NCBI GenBank assembly: GCA_934045075.1
Contig: OW203726.1
Coordinates: forward strand, 19,962,988 to 20,026,987
Direction of reading: 5' to 3'
DNA length: 64,000 nt
Source of the DNA: Yponomeuta sedellus
Taxonomy: Eukaryota > Arthropoda > Insecta > Lepidoptera > Yponomeutidae
In this document: piece after piece, positions 1 to 13,700 of the stretch
Position numbering within the stretch: the stretch's first letter is position 1
Layout: each line of letters opens with the position of its first letter
Program-made: the position numbers and the translations under genes
Notes under the pieces: generated by a model
Told to the model about the DNA's origin: nothing
What the model saw: only the letters and a program-made list of their open reading frames with translations
Database searches by the model: none

Positions 1-1707
1 GGCCGAGGAGATAGATACGCTGAGGGAGAAGCTGCTCACTGGAGACCAACTGGAGCAGTATTCCGTCGCCAGGATACTCATCATAGTTTGTGAGTACACG
101 CATAACCTAGTAAGAAGTAGAAATACATTTATTACACCAACTGCAAAAACAAAGCAACAGAAAACATGGCTAACTGCGAAAGACGTGAGGGAACCTGACT
201 GTCTGATGTGTTCATACCTCTTGCTTGAAATTGCCATTCGGCGGTGGGCGCGCGCGGTTATATAAGACTGTGCTCTCTCTGTGAGAAGGCTTGAGCCCTA
301 TAGTGGAAGTAATTAAATAAAGGGTACCTTATGATTAGCAAACTGCACACTGATAAGTAGGCTGGTCGCATATGTCTAGGAACGGTCGACGGGGCTCAAA
401 GGTTCTCGAGTGGAGACCGGCTCGCTGGACCGGCGATCTGAGGCAGATTGTTGGGTGTTGCTGTGCTGTGTGAGGAGGTGGCTGGAGAAGCCTTGGGGAG
501 GAATATGTCCAGCATTGGACGATTACAGGCTGATAGATTGCTTGATTGATTGATTTATTGATTGAGTAATCGATTGATTGATTTTTTTATTGTTTGATTT
601 ATTGAAGAGTTGACGTCAGTTAAAAGTACTGCATGCAATGCATGCCAGACGATTATGTTAACTTAAAATATTTGTATGCCCAGTGGGTAAAACATAGAGA
701 TATTTTTTTTTCCTAAGACCTGTATGTTACCATTACCTATGTTTATGACAAATAAATGTGTTGATTTGATTTGATTTAGACAGTTAGATTGATTGATTGT
801 TTGATTGATTGATTGATTTTTGGATTGATTGATTGTTTTATTGATTGAAATAGTAGCTGCTACTAGTAAAAGCAGCTACTACGATGTGTGTAGCATTGAA
901 TTTGAAATTCAATGTGTGTAGTAAATATATACACAATTTTACAAGAAGTATATAAATCCGCAGGCTACAACCTCCCCTCTGAATTCGTGAGCACAATCAG
1001 CTACCTGCTGCAATACTCCCGCAGTGACGTCACACTGGCTCTGCTCGTGCGCATAATAGGCGGCGCCATCACCATGCACGTCCCGGGCGAATCGCAGGAT
1101 ATGGATATGGACACAGAAAAGTACCAGAAGCTGATGGAGACAGGTGAGCGATACTAGAAGGCTCCATTGGTGCTTAAAAACAACCATCAATTCTGAATTT
1201 ATTATCTCAATCTATCCGATTAAAGTTACTCTATGTTACCATATCTTATCAATATCGTACCGTAGAGTAACTTAGGAAGTTACGAAGAATAATCACTGTA
1301 ACGTTAGACACATCTGAACAAAAACATAGAAAAGAAAACTGCATGATGTTCTGGAAATTTCGGTTGTCATTTGTCATTGTCGGTTGGAATGTTTCTGGGT
1401 AACACGGCCCAGTGGACAAATAGTTCGATTGGATACTTCTTACTGTGGAGTACTGCATTTATGTATGGATGAATGTATGTATGTATGTATGTATGTATGT
1501 ATGTATGTATGTATGTATGTATGTATGTATGTATGTATGTATGTATGTATGTATGTATGTATGTATGTATGTATGTATGTATGTATGTATGTATGTATGT
1601 ATGTATGTATGTATGTATGTATGTATGTATGTATGTATGTATGTATGTATGTATGTATGTATGTATGTATGTATGTATGTATGTATGTATGTATGTATGT
1701 ATGTATG

Positions 1708-1739
<32 letters not shown>

Positions 1740-4700
1740 ATCTGTTAGCTTTTAGAATATACCTCCGCTACTATCGGAGAGAATCGGATATATTCGTGTA
1801 ATAGAAATATCGGAACTAATATGACACTTTACATAACTTTTCAAAATAGTGAAGAAAAGTTTTATACACAGCATGAAGTAGTATAACACTCGTGTGTTTT
1901 CGGCGAAAACCGAAGCCTACTCTAAAGCCCGAGGTATATTCTAAAAGCTAACAGGCTGTATGTATGTTTTGGTATCTTTCTCTTAGAGGTATAACTTCTG
2001 GAAGTGCGAAGATGGGGTTAAACTTCTATTATTTAATTATAATCCGTTATACTCTTTGTATTGTATTCCAGGTGTAGAGTACGCGCTACGGGATGCTATG
2101 ATTGCCGACACGCAGGTGAAAAGGTGCTTCGTTGAAGGCACAGTGCCGCCCGATCAGAAGACCTATCTGCATCATTACTGCTTGAACATTATAAAGTTGT
2201 TAAGGTAAGCTGATAAGTGCACCGTTATTGAACTGTTATCTACTTCTATTTATCTTGTTTTAACCGGTCCAAACAGCTTTGTGGAATTCTCGGCCTGGTT
2301 TGTTTTTGTTCGGCCTTTAGAATTCTAGGCATTCATTGCGACTTTTTTCATTCCCAAGATGTCATGTATTATATTATTCTATGAACACTCCCTATTCAAA
2401 TGTTTAGTTCTTCAGCTATAAAACGAACAGTATTGTAGGTTTTTTGTGAGAACTAAACTAACAGAAATTTTGAGATCTAAATAAAGAGAGAATTGGATTT
2501 AACTGATTTTTTACTATGGACAAACAATACTAATATTTACACTTTTTAAAAAACGAACACAAACTAATTATACGGTATTTGGACCGCTAGTAGTAAAGGT
2601 GTAACGGTGCAAACCTCTTCACACCATTTTTATTTATTTTCTATCATTTTCAAATATTTAAATTATGTACGTCACACATTCTTCGATTTCCCTCATTTTT
2701 CACCACTACTACTTTACCCTTTGACCAGATCTGACTTTTTACCTGCTTATCCGTTTTTTTATCCAGTTTTTCTATTTTAATATTACTAAGTACATATTAA
2801 TCTACAAATAAAAGCACACCTAAAGTCCTTCCAGAGTTTATTATTAATTATAAAAGTTATACAACGTTCCAAAGGCAAGGCAGGCTGTGCGTCTGACGTC
2901 TGATGCGCTATTATAAGGAGTGCAGCGCGGCGAGCCCCGGAAACAGATTTTATTCCTCGCGGCCGCCGGTGTGTTGCTATGGCGGGGTCGACCAATAACC
3001 GCGCGCGCCGCCCGATGTCCCGTTATTTTCATGGAGGTTGGAAGATACATCGCGGCGGGTTATGGGGTGTCTTCATATTTATTTGTACGATTTTGGTTAT
3101 TGATCGCCACAGTATTACAACGATCCGCCAAAACAAGTTTTTCGACATAGTTCTTTTAGTTACTGCATTCGTAGGACAAACTGTGAATGCTCTTCATAAG
3201 GAGGAGCATGAACAACTAACGTATTTTGCTAGTCTTGATTTACTTGTTCCATAGTAAAATTTTTAAACGGATTTAATTACCGCGCGAACTTAAATTTTCT
3301 CCATTTTCTATTTCTCATTGTGACTGAACACATAGAAGCCTTCTATAATTGAAAAGAGAAAAGAGCTTCAACCGTTTTTTGACGATGATAAATAAGGGGG
3401 TTATGCCTGTCAGTATTTTCTTTTTCTTTATTCAAGGAAGTTATACTTCATCCTCATTACTTAATTGAATACCTCTCGTACAGTACACAAAACAAAAATG
3501 AAAATCGGTAACAGGAATTCTATAATAAACACTGTGACCCTAGATTTGAAATATTTCATTATTATTTTTAATTATACGTGTGATTAAAAAGTAATGAAGA
3601 TTCAAAAAAGTAATTTAATTAAATTTAATAACAATGCCCACTACTATCAAATGGCGACCCTAGATAGGTTAACGGACCCCAGTTTAAGTAACACTGTTCT
3701 AGATCGATCTTATCGAGATCTACTCATGTCTGCAGGTGGGAGAACTCCAACCGCGTGGCGCAGTTACGCGGCCGGCCGGTGGCCCGCGCCGTGGAGGCCA
3801 ACTTGTTCCGTCTGGGCGGCGCCCTGCAGCAGACCGCCTCTCTGCTGCGCGCCCGCCCGCCCTGCACCATGGCCACGCTGCCCGAGATGCCAGCCTGCCA
3901 CGCGCTGGCCGAGGTCAGTTAGGCCAGGTTTTCACGGTCTTAGTACGCTCGGACCGAGTACCCCATCCGAGTAAACTAATGCTCCTGATTGGACGGCTTT
4001 TCGTGACAACAGCAACATAGCCAATCAGAAGCATTAGTTTACTCGGATGGCGCACTCGGACCGAGCGCACTAAGACCGTGAAAACGCGGCTTTAACGATA
4101 ATAAACTGGGGGAGAAGCAGTCCTTCATAAGATCCCGCCGTCCAAAAGTTTATTTTTGTTGTAAATTCTTTTTAGTTAAGCTTTAATATTGTTGGAGTTC
4201 CTTAGTTTTAATTACTCTTAGTAGTGCTGATGTATTTAAAGTCGCATGATGTTGCATTCCTTTAGGTGCACAGCAGACATTATATGTAAAACTTTAATTT
4301 CGTACTCTACTTGTGTAGCCCTGCCTGTGTCTAAATAAATTTAAAAAAACGATTGCTGCAGTTTTCAATTACTGTGTGTTTTATCTTACACCAGAGCGCA
4401 GGGCCTAAAAAGTAGTAAATATACAGAGCACGAGTGAGTCCGGCTGGTCCAGTCGAGCCGAGGTGGGCCTGGCTAGCCTAGTCAGAGCCATGTTTCAAAA
4501 AACTACAATTCTTCATCCGATTTCCATTTTTTTATATGTGGCGGTCGGCTATGCGATGTACATCATCATCGACCCATTATGTCCCCCACCGAGGGGCATG
4601 GGACTCTTCCCTGAGGAAGGTATAGGCTAACACCACGGGGGCCAAGTGCGGATTGATGGAGGCTTGCAAGACTAGTGGCCGGTCTTGCTGTGAGAAGTTT

Positions 4701-7700
4701 TCAAGTGGAAGTTAACTATTTATTAGTAACTATTATAGTTCTATTTATGAAGTTATCTATTGACGGCCTCGGTGGCGCAGCGGTTTGGCTTGCTGCTGTA
4801 AAACCGACGGTCTCGGGTTCGATCCCCGGCCGGCTCAAACTAGGAAACGAACTTTTCTAGTTTGTCTCGGGTCTTGGATGTTATCTATATATTTATTGTA
4901 TTATATCTATCGTCGAGTTAGCACCTATAACACAAGTCATTTAGTTGTACTTAGTATAGGGCTAACGAGATCTGTGTAATATGTCCATGAATATTTATTT
5001 AGATTGTGCGCGCAACACACAGTGCCAGACCCTTGCCATTTTTCGTTCAAACAATGTTAGCTTATTTGTTTGCTCCAGTTGCTGGACAGAGTCGACCTGT
5101 CCGGCACCAAATCTGCGCCGCCGCGAGTAGAGGTCATCCTCAAGGTCGTTCATGCCACCGTCCAGTATTTCTTCCGGTGCCTGCACGAGAAAGGTATGCT
5201 CTTTTTTAACCTTCTAAGTCCTGACCGAAATCAATAGAAGTAATGTCGTTTGAATGACATGGATTTTTGCCTCCGGTCTGTTAGGACTGATTCCTATATT
5301 GAACTGATCCTCACATTGAACAAATATCAAAATCACCTTTTCACAAAATGACTGATTTTCTAAATGTCTTTATTTTGGAATTACATAAGAGACTTAAACA
5401 ATAACACAGTACAGTACAATTGGCGGCCTTATAGCGGCCTTAAATAGTTCAAAATCAGGTCAGTCATATTCTTGTTTATGTGCAGTCTCCTATCATAGGT
5501 TGACAACCAATTCGGCTATCTTGCTTTTCGAGCTTTTCAGTAATGTCTTTGTTTTCAGTAAGTAGTAGGATTTACTCTGTGGCCCGTTTATTATGCATTG
5601 TTTTGTTCCTTCCATAAACCGGTTTTAACTCTGTCTTATGAAGGTTTTAGCGGAATCGACTATTTGTAAATAATACTGTGAATGTCTACTGCTGAGATTT
5701 AGTCTAATTAAAATCCTATTTAGGTGAGCGTCCACCTTTTATTAGATCGCCGATTGTACTGTTATCTTTATAATTATTGTGTTTCTTTTTTTTCCTGGTA
5801 CCTTTCCTGGTACAATAAAGAATATTCTTATCTATTTGTGAGATGAACGTCACTTGCGCATTTCCTATTGTGACCAATGCAGCATCCGACTAAGTGATAA
5901 TGTGACGAATAACGAAAGTCACCTATATCTCTTGTGGCTTCTCGCTACGGTGGTCTATGTCTCATGTGACGAATCGCGAAATTGACGTTCATCTCACAAA
6001 TCGATAAGAATATTCTTTATTGTACCAGAAAAAAAAAACAAACATACAATAATTGTAAAGATAAATTGGCGGTCTAATTAAAGGTGGACGCTCAGCTAAA
6101 CTGGATTTTAATTAGACTAAATCTTATCTTATCTTAATCTACCCCCACAGAGATAATGGCCAAGCTCCGCGGCACGCAGACGGCGTGCCGTCTCTTGCGC
6201 AAGCTCTGCCTCCACGGCAAGCTGGCGCGGGCGGTGGCGCTCCGCTCCCTGCTGGAGACGGCCATGCTGCGGGAGGAGAAGGCCTTCGGCAGCCGCTCCA
6301 TGGCCGTCGATAGCGGGAACGCGGCGCGCGACTGGGCCGCCGACGATCTGCTCCTGCATCTCAACCAGAAACATGTGAGTTTAAAAAACCTATTTAGATA
6401 GGTAGAGAACACTTTATTGCACAAAAAGAAAAATATTACAACCACTATTATAATAGTTTTAGATTTCATATTTTAAAGTTTCGCGGCTTGAACACATAGT
6501 TAGGATATTTTCGGGGCCTTGTAGAGTTCGAGTGGAAAAAAGTCGCATGGCTTATCGTCCGACATTGTCAGTGTAGTGTGTCGCAACCCTAGTAGTGCTT
6601 TGTGATGGCTGATTGAGGGTAGTCTGAAACCTCATCAGCCGAAGATGCGAACGGGTGCCAGCCATCAGTCTTCTCGTGACCACGATGACTGTAACGTCGT
6701 CGAAACGTCGAGGTAAAATAGCAATAAATTACTACGCGGTTAAGCTCCGAAAATATTCTAACTATACAATATTACATTTCTTAAATCTAAGTAATGTTAT
6801 ACAATTTAGAGGCTAAAAATTCCACCATGTCAGTTTAGATCTTTTTTTTATTTACTAGCAGTGCCACGCGGTGTTGCCCGAGGTTTATTAGGGAAAATAA
6901 ATGGTGTTGGCTGCGCCAATTTTTATTATTTATATCTATTTTTATTATTCTCAATTGTTTTATTATTTTTATCTATCACTTTTTCCGAACGCATCCTTTT
7001 ATTCCCCCATACCTGGCAACTTCCATATCCCCACCCCACCCCGTGCTCAAAAACTAATGGCCGCGCGCGCTTAAACTCTCGAGTGAAAATTAATCAATAG
7101 GTACTCCGATAAAACGCAAGTGCAAAAGGCCCAAAAACTTGCTGTGGTTTTGATAAACAGCGAGTAATACTTGGTAAAAAAATCTGTGTGTGTTCGTGTG
7201 CCGAAAACCACCGCAATCCTGGAAGCGGCCGGCGCCCTGTGAAAAGAGGTTTGATCCCTGCCCTTCCAGGTGTATTAACAGTAAATGATATTTTCCCGCA
7301 GTAAAACGGAGCCTGTGTGTTAATACAGAGTGTCGGCTAACTCCATTTACGTAGCCTCTATGTTTGTGTCCCACTGCTGGGCAAAAGCTCCTCCAATTCA
7401 GTGCAGAGTTTTCTCTCCTGGGCCACCTCAGACCACTCCGGCAGATGGTTGTCGAGATCAAATTTTTGTTCGCTTTCGTCAGATTTTTTTATCTGTTGTC
7501 TGTATCTGTTTGTTTTCTAAATAAAATTAAAAATTTAGTACAGTATTGGTTTTAGATCTTCATTGCCAAATAAATAAACGAATAATATGACGAGAGAGAA
7601 CGTCGCTAGCTCGTACACTTAGATAATCTTCAAATACACTTGAATAATACATATTATCTTGTTCCACAGGGCCCCATAACCCAGCTGACACAGAGTCACA

Positions 7701-10700
7701 CGTCCGTATTCCACGCGGGCGTCATCGGTAAGCGCGCGCGCCGAAACGAGAGTCAGAAGCCAGAGGCGCCCCCTATACTGACCACCAACTGCGAGCTCCT
7801 TATGGGGGCGCTTATGTCTTGCGCTGTGAGTAAATTGTTCAGTTTGTCATCTATGTATGCTAGGTTCCAAGGTCAACTATGTATGGCTCCATATTTTATA
7901 GATTCTTTTGAATTTCGAATACCCTTGCCGGATACCGCGTCGACATCGAGAGGTTTGAATCTACTACAATTAATCATTTTAATTTTTAATAAAATTAATT
8001 TTCATTTCTCCTATTTATTTTATTTTACGTAAGTAATACAAGCACACAGTACAAAACACAAAACTTTACATACACTTGTTACTCAATGAATTTTAAAGCT
8101 TTTACTTTCATTGAGCCCTCCGTTCAGCATTTGATTCCTTTCCCTTCCCTCACTTGAGATTTTGTTGGACCTCTGAAGTGATTTATTGATTGTCTGACGC
8201 CATTTTGTTATAGGATGGCAACAGTGGTATCGTAGAGGGCGCCACTTCTGTATCGCTGTTGCTGGTCGAGCTGATATCTCCAGACGTCATGTATAATGGA
8301 CTCCCTTGGCCTGATGAGGACTTTACCAAGGTGAGTGAATACTTCATACAGGCTTTGTAATTTTTTTTCACTATTTCAATTCTTTACCACTAAAAGTTGT
8401 TTCTACACGAATCAAAACGTGGACTAAATAATAAATTTTAAGTCATATAAATATTTGTATGTATGTATTTAAATATTTGTATGAATCGCGAATGAATAAT
8501 ATTACATAAATTCAGAAGTCAGTAAAAAAAAATACCTGTAGAACAAACGTTGTTGAGTAAAACGCGCCTCTCAATTGGTTTTGTGTGTATTTTTGTGTGT
8601 ATGTAAATCACCACCGTGTGTATTTTTGAATGATGCTCATATATAAGATGCTGCTAAAATACCTGCCACCGCTCCGGTTACATACAGTATTGCGTAAATA
8701 GATTACGGTATTGTAGTTAGTTTGCTTATCTGACAACGTTACAATTATTTCTATAGAAATTAAAATTACGTGATAATTTGGATGTCTCTTATTTCATGAA
8801 ACCGTCCCGTAGTGGCCGTACTAAATAGCAGTTTCCGTTCCGCCATATCGTTTCGCGCAAAACGTCAATGAAGTAATTCACATGCACCGAATACAACGTT
8901 GCCGATCTTATCAAAAGAGCCCGCCAACGCCAAAGCATCGGCGCATTAAAGCGGCTTAGGTCAAAGTGCAGGCTCCGCCCGCTCATCCAATCACCGCCCG
9001 CGCAAGTGTATGGTTGCGCACCCGTGTACCCCTTTCACCTCCCCGCGCCGCCGGCTCCACCGCCGCACGCGCCCTTTCAGTTGGCAATTATTTGTCGCAG
9101 CAGCGGATGCTTGTCATTGTTTACGGGAGTATTATTTACGAGTGTCCCGCGTGCAATGTGCAATCTGTGTAAATAAGGTGATCTATCTTGACAGTCCACA
9201 GCCTGTTTTAAGTGTGATGGGGAGTTTACCACCTTATTAAAGCAGTTTATTAGAAGGTAAGTGCTTTTTTATTACGTACGCACGTAGGTATTAGATTAGA
9301 TAGGTACGAAATAGTCAGCTAATGTTAGCGTCCATTAATAGAAAGAGATAGCAGTTGTTTTCATTGAGTTCATTGACAAATCGCGCGATCACGCGAACGG
9401 TTTTATGCAGAATGAAGCAAAATGTTCATTAAATTACGTCATTTTCTCAGCTCGTTTTAGCTAAAAAGGAGTACGAAATTTCGTCACCATTGTATTCCAT
9501 ATACGCAATACTGTATGTAACCGGAGCGGTGGCAGGTATTTTAGCAGCATCTTATATAGCGAAATCACAATAGGCGTAACGACAGTATCAAATAATCAAA
9601 GATTTAACAATATTATGGGAAAGTACATATTAAAATGATTTTAAACACTGATTTCGTTTTATAAAAAAAATAGATTACCAATATCTTCAATAAAACAAAA
9701 GATTATAATACTGCTTTCAGCCAATTTGACTGAAATCAATCACACTGCGTGACGTCACGCTTGAGTCGCTTGAGTTGCTTTTTTTGACGTTTGATGTTTC
9801 TTTCTTTACCTGGGCGTGACGTCCGATTCGACGACATGACACTGCGCAATGATTTCTCACTGATTTAAAATAATTAAAAAAAATGGCTTTAACCTTCATT
9901 AAAATTTTGTTTATTACTGAAATATAGGATTTTTTGTAAATAATAAATGTGTCCCCACATTATGCAAGAAGATTTAAAAATCTTTCGTCATGCGTATTAG
10001 ACCAGTTAAATATAAAACTGTGTTTATTGCTTTTGTTTAATGTAATGAATGCAGAAATGAATATAAGATTAGGCTTTACGTGTGGTGTGCAATAAATCTA
10101 ATCTTTAAATAATTTAATCTTTATTTTTAACTTATGTGCATTTGTGAAGTTATAGTAGCAATACCACTCGCTAACGGTAAAGGAAAAACAACGTGAGGAA
10201 ACCTGAGTGTGAGGTGTCATGCTCTCTCTTTCAACTCATGTACCCTGCAGTGGGACGTTTATAGGCTACATAAAAAATCTAATCTTTGCTAGAGAGATCT
10301 TTTTAGAGGTCGATTAGCTCTGTAACGATTTACAATAAACGCGATGCTACCCCGCTTGTTTTTCCCCATCAGCAAGTGAGCATCGAGCGCGAGCTGTACA
10401 TGCGGGCCGCTTTAGACGGCTGCGCGGTGGCCCGCGCCGCCCTCCGCCGCTGCGGGGGCGCGCGGCCCTCGCTCTGCCTCGCGTCGGCGCTGCTGCGATC
10501 GGCTGCCGCCACCGCGCTGCACCGGCTGCGGGCCTGCGACGGTCAGTAGTCACCGCGCTGCGACGGTCAGTAGCCAGTGCGCTGCGACGGTCAGTAGCCA
10601 GTGCGCTGCGACGGTCAGTAGCCAGTGCGCTGCGACGGTCAGTAGCCAGTGCGCTGCGACGGTTAGTAGTCACCGCGCTGCGGCGGTCAGTAGCCAGCGC

Positions 10701-13700
10701 GTTGCGACGGTCAGTAGCCAGTGCGCTGCGACAGTCAGTAGCTAGTGCGCTGCGGCGGTCTTCGGCTAGTGCTCTGCAGCTGAGACGCTCAGTAGCTTGT
10801 ATGGTATGGGCTGCGGCGGGGAGTAGCTATTTTGATATCGGCTCCGCAGCCCATATCACCTCCTCACCTCCGCAGGTGAGTAGCAAGCGGGCGTGCAGTA
10901 ACTAGTGCTCTGCGGCTACGGCGGTCAGTAACTAGTGCGCAGTGGGCTGTGGCAGTGTACCTAGCGCACTGCGGTCTGAGGTGATGAGTAGCAAGCGGGC
11001 TGTTAGTGCGCTGGGGGCTGCTGCGGTTCGTGGCCAGTGCTCTACGGCTGCGACGATCGATAACTTTCTAGTCGGATTTCGTCTTCAAATCCCAGCGCCC
11101 TTTAACAAAACGAAATTTCTTACTCTTTTCCTGCACTATTGACATTAAAAAATTTCTGATACCTATCATGTTTGTGTTTCTAGACCGCCACACACAATCG
11201 CTCGAGATGGCGCGCGAGCGTGCGGCACTTGCAGAGTTGCTGGCCACCATGACTCTGGGCCAGTTGCTTCCTCATCCGCTTTGCCACATGCTCGAGGTGG
11301 CACCAGAGCTGTCAGCTAGCGAAGTAAGGGACCGACGCTCTTGTGACGAAAATACTATTCCACATGCTAGAAATGGCGCAGGAGTAGTCGGTTAGAGATG
11401 CAAATATCTGATGCACTGATGACTAACGGTTTACATTCTGGACATAGCACCAGAGTTTTAGCCAGCGAGAGGCACTGGTTACAGTCTACTCCACCGATTC
11501 ATTCGTACAGAGATAGGCTCGCGTTTGTGTATGTTAGTTCTTATGTAATGTCCTGTTCAATGTTTCGTGTCCAATAAAGTACAGTACTGCATAGTAGGGA
11601 TCGGTTATGCTCCGAGTATATGGATCGTGTTAAAAATGTGAAAATTCAACAAAGAACTACAATGATTGACATAGTCTTTAAGATTAGCGAGCTGAAGTGG
11701 CAATAGGCTGGTCATATCTGCCGAATAAATTATGACTGATGGGGGAAAAACATTTTTCGAGTGAAGACCACGAACCGCTTGCTGGACCGACGATTAATTA
11801 AAATTATTTAGTTCTTAGTGAATGTTGTGGACTGAAAGACGATGTAGTGACTGGAATTCAAATAGAAATGTTGTGTTGGTTCGGGCATATGGAGAGGATG
11901 GAAGAAAGAACTATTGACGAAAGAAATATATCGAATAAATTTAGGCGGATGGGGCTGTAAGGGTCCCAGGCGGAAATAATTGTACCAAATGGTACTAGCA
12001 AACGGCAAGATAAAATTAAATGAAATGCAGTTCCGTGGCAAGTGGCAAACCGAGTTCTCTGCCTTCTTCTTCTTCTTCAGGCTATATTATGTAGTCCACT
12101 GCTGGTCCTCTATTCTCTGCCTACCCTGTAGTTATTCAGGCGTTAATTTATGTAATGAAATGTAGTCGTTAATTTTGAATAGTCTTTAAATTAACGAAGT
12201 TTTCTTTTCCAGTTGGTGCAGGTATTGAGGGATTGCCTATGGAACTACACCAGGGACAACGTGCCTTCACCTGCGCTATTCACTTGCGACGCTACTGGTA
12301 ATTCAATTCTCATGTTATCCATATAACAGTTTTTGATCATTAGCCACGGAGCCCAACTTCTGGAAAGTCTGTTCAAATTCCTAACGAGACCAACTAAAAA
12401 TAATCGACATTCGCTCTTATGTCACTTGCAACAAGGGTCACGGGCTGTGTATTATCGTCAGTGGATGATTTGGTCCTTCGAATCACTCTTTACCGAACCA
12501 TAGCACTTGTTTCGTGGTTCATTGAAGCGAGTGTGGCTGATCTCTGAAAACAGCCCCTCATTTCCAACTTTACAGAAGTTCAACAGATTTGCAACTCAAT
12601 AGATTTACAAGACTTTTTTAAATCCTCTTCCATAATGTCGGGACACATTTATTATTTACAAGAAAACCTATATTTCAGTAATGAACTGAAGTTTAAGAAA
12701 GAATAAAGTCATTTTTCTAAAATGATTTCAAATGTGTGGGAAAACAGCTTGCAGTGTCATGGCGTCGAATCTGACGACACGCCCAGGTAAACAAACATCG
12801 TTATCACTAGTAGTCCTTCACAACAAAGCACGGGTAAAGATTACCAATGTTTACCTAAGCGTGACGTCACGCGGTGTGATGGATGTTTCAGGCAATATGG
12901 CTGAAAGCAGTATTACAATCTTTTACTTTATTATATATATTGGTAATCTCTTTTTTTATAAAACTAAATCAGTGTTTTATTCCTTTTAATATGTACTTTT
13001 CCCTAATATTGTCAAATCTTTGATTATTTGACACTGTCGTCACGCCTATTGCTTACACATTTTCTTATTATTTTCCTCAAACAATATAAAATATTATACT
13101 ATTTTTATTTTTAATGCACTAACCCGTGCTAAGGACAAATTTAAAAACCTATCTATATAAACCTATGTACGTAATACAGAGAATAGTGTAAAGAGGTTCG
13201 AAATTTCACTGATGCCGGTGAGTCGCCCATTGGCTCAATTGGTAGAGCGCTGGCACGGATAGCCAGAGGTTGCGGGTTCGAATCCCGGCATGGGTGAAAT
13301 TTTTAGCCTCTAGATAGGTTTTTAAATATAAAATATACCTACAAGGAAATCCATAGGTATTTTAATTTCCGTAATACTCGTAAACCTCATCGTTGGAAAC
13401 CTAAGTGCGGTCTGTTAGCTTTTAGAATATACCTCGGGCTCTAGCTCAGATCTAGAGTAGGCTTCGGTTTTCGCCGAAAGCACACGAGTGTAATACTACT
13501 TCCTGCTCTCTATAAAACTTTTCTTCTCTATTTTGAAAAGTTATGTAAAGTGAAGTGTCATATTAGTTCCGATATTTCTATTACACGAATCTATCCGATT
13601 CTATCCCATAGTAGCCGAGGTATATTCTAAAAGCTAACAGACTGTACATGTTTTGAATTTTCATGTAACTTTTCCTAAAATATTGACATAGCCCTTCAAA

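Noticed and set aside
1384..1755. Open frames of 91-123 aa made of repeated Met-Tyr-Val-Cys
   Set aside because: Pure translation of the (ATGT)n microsatellite; no stop can occur in a perfect array.
6600..6710. Hammerhead ribozyme in the Penelope-like fragments (gtcgaaacgtcg motif; also 36515 and 36915)
   Set aside because: The GAAAC side is present, but the CUGANGA strand is not (ctgtaac instead), so the core cannot be supported here.
10347..10673. 108-aa minus-strand frame with repeated RRSALATD
   Set aside because: Antisense shadow of the 24-bp minisatellite and the INTS5 exon.
13227..13297. Apparent tRNA gene (box A, box B, cloverleaf)
   Set aside because: Embedded in the dispersed foldback family with many copies in this window, several with mutated stems; no evidence for a functional tRNA.
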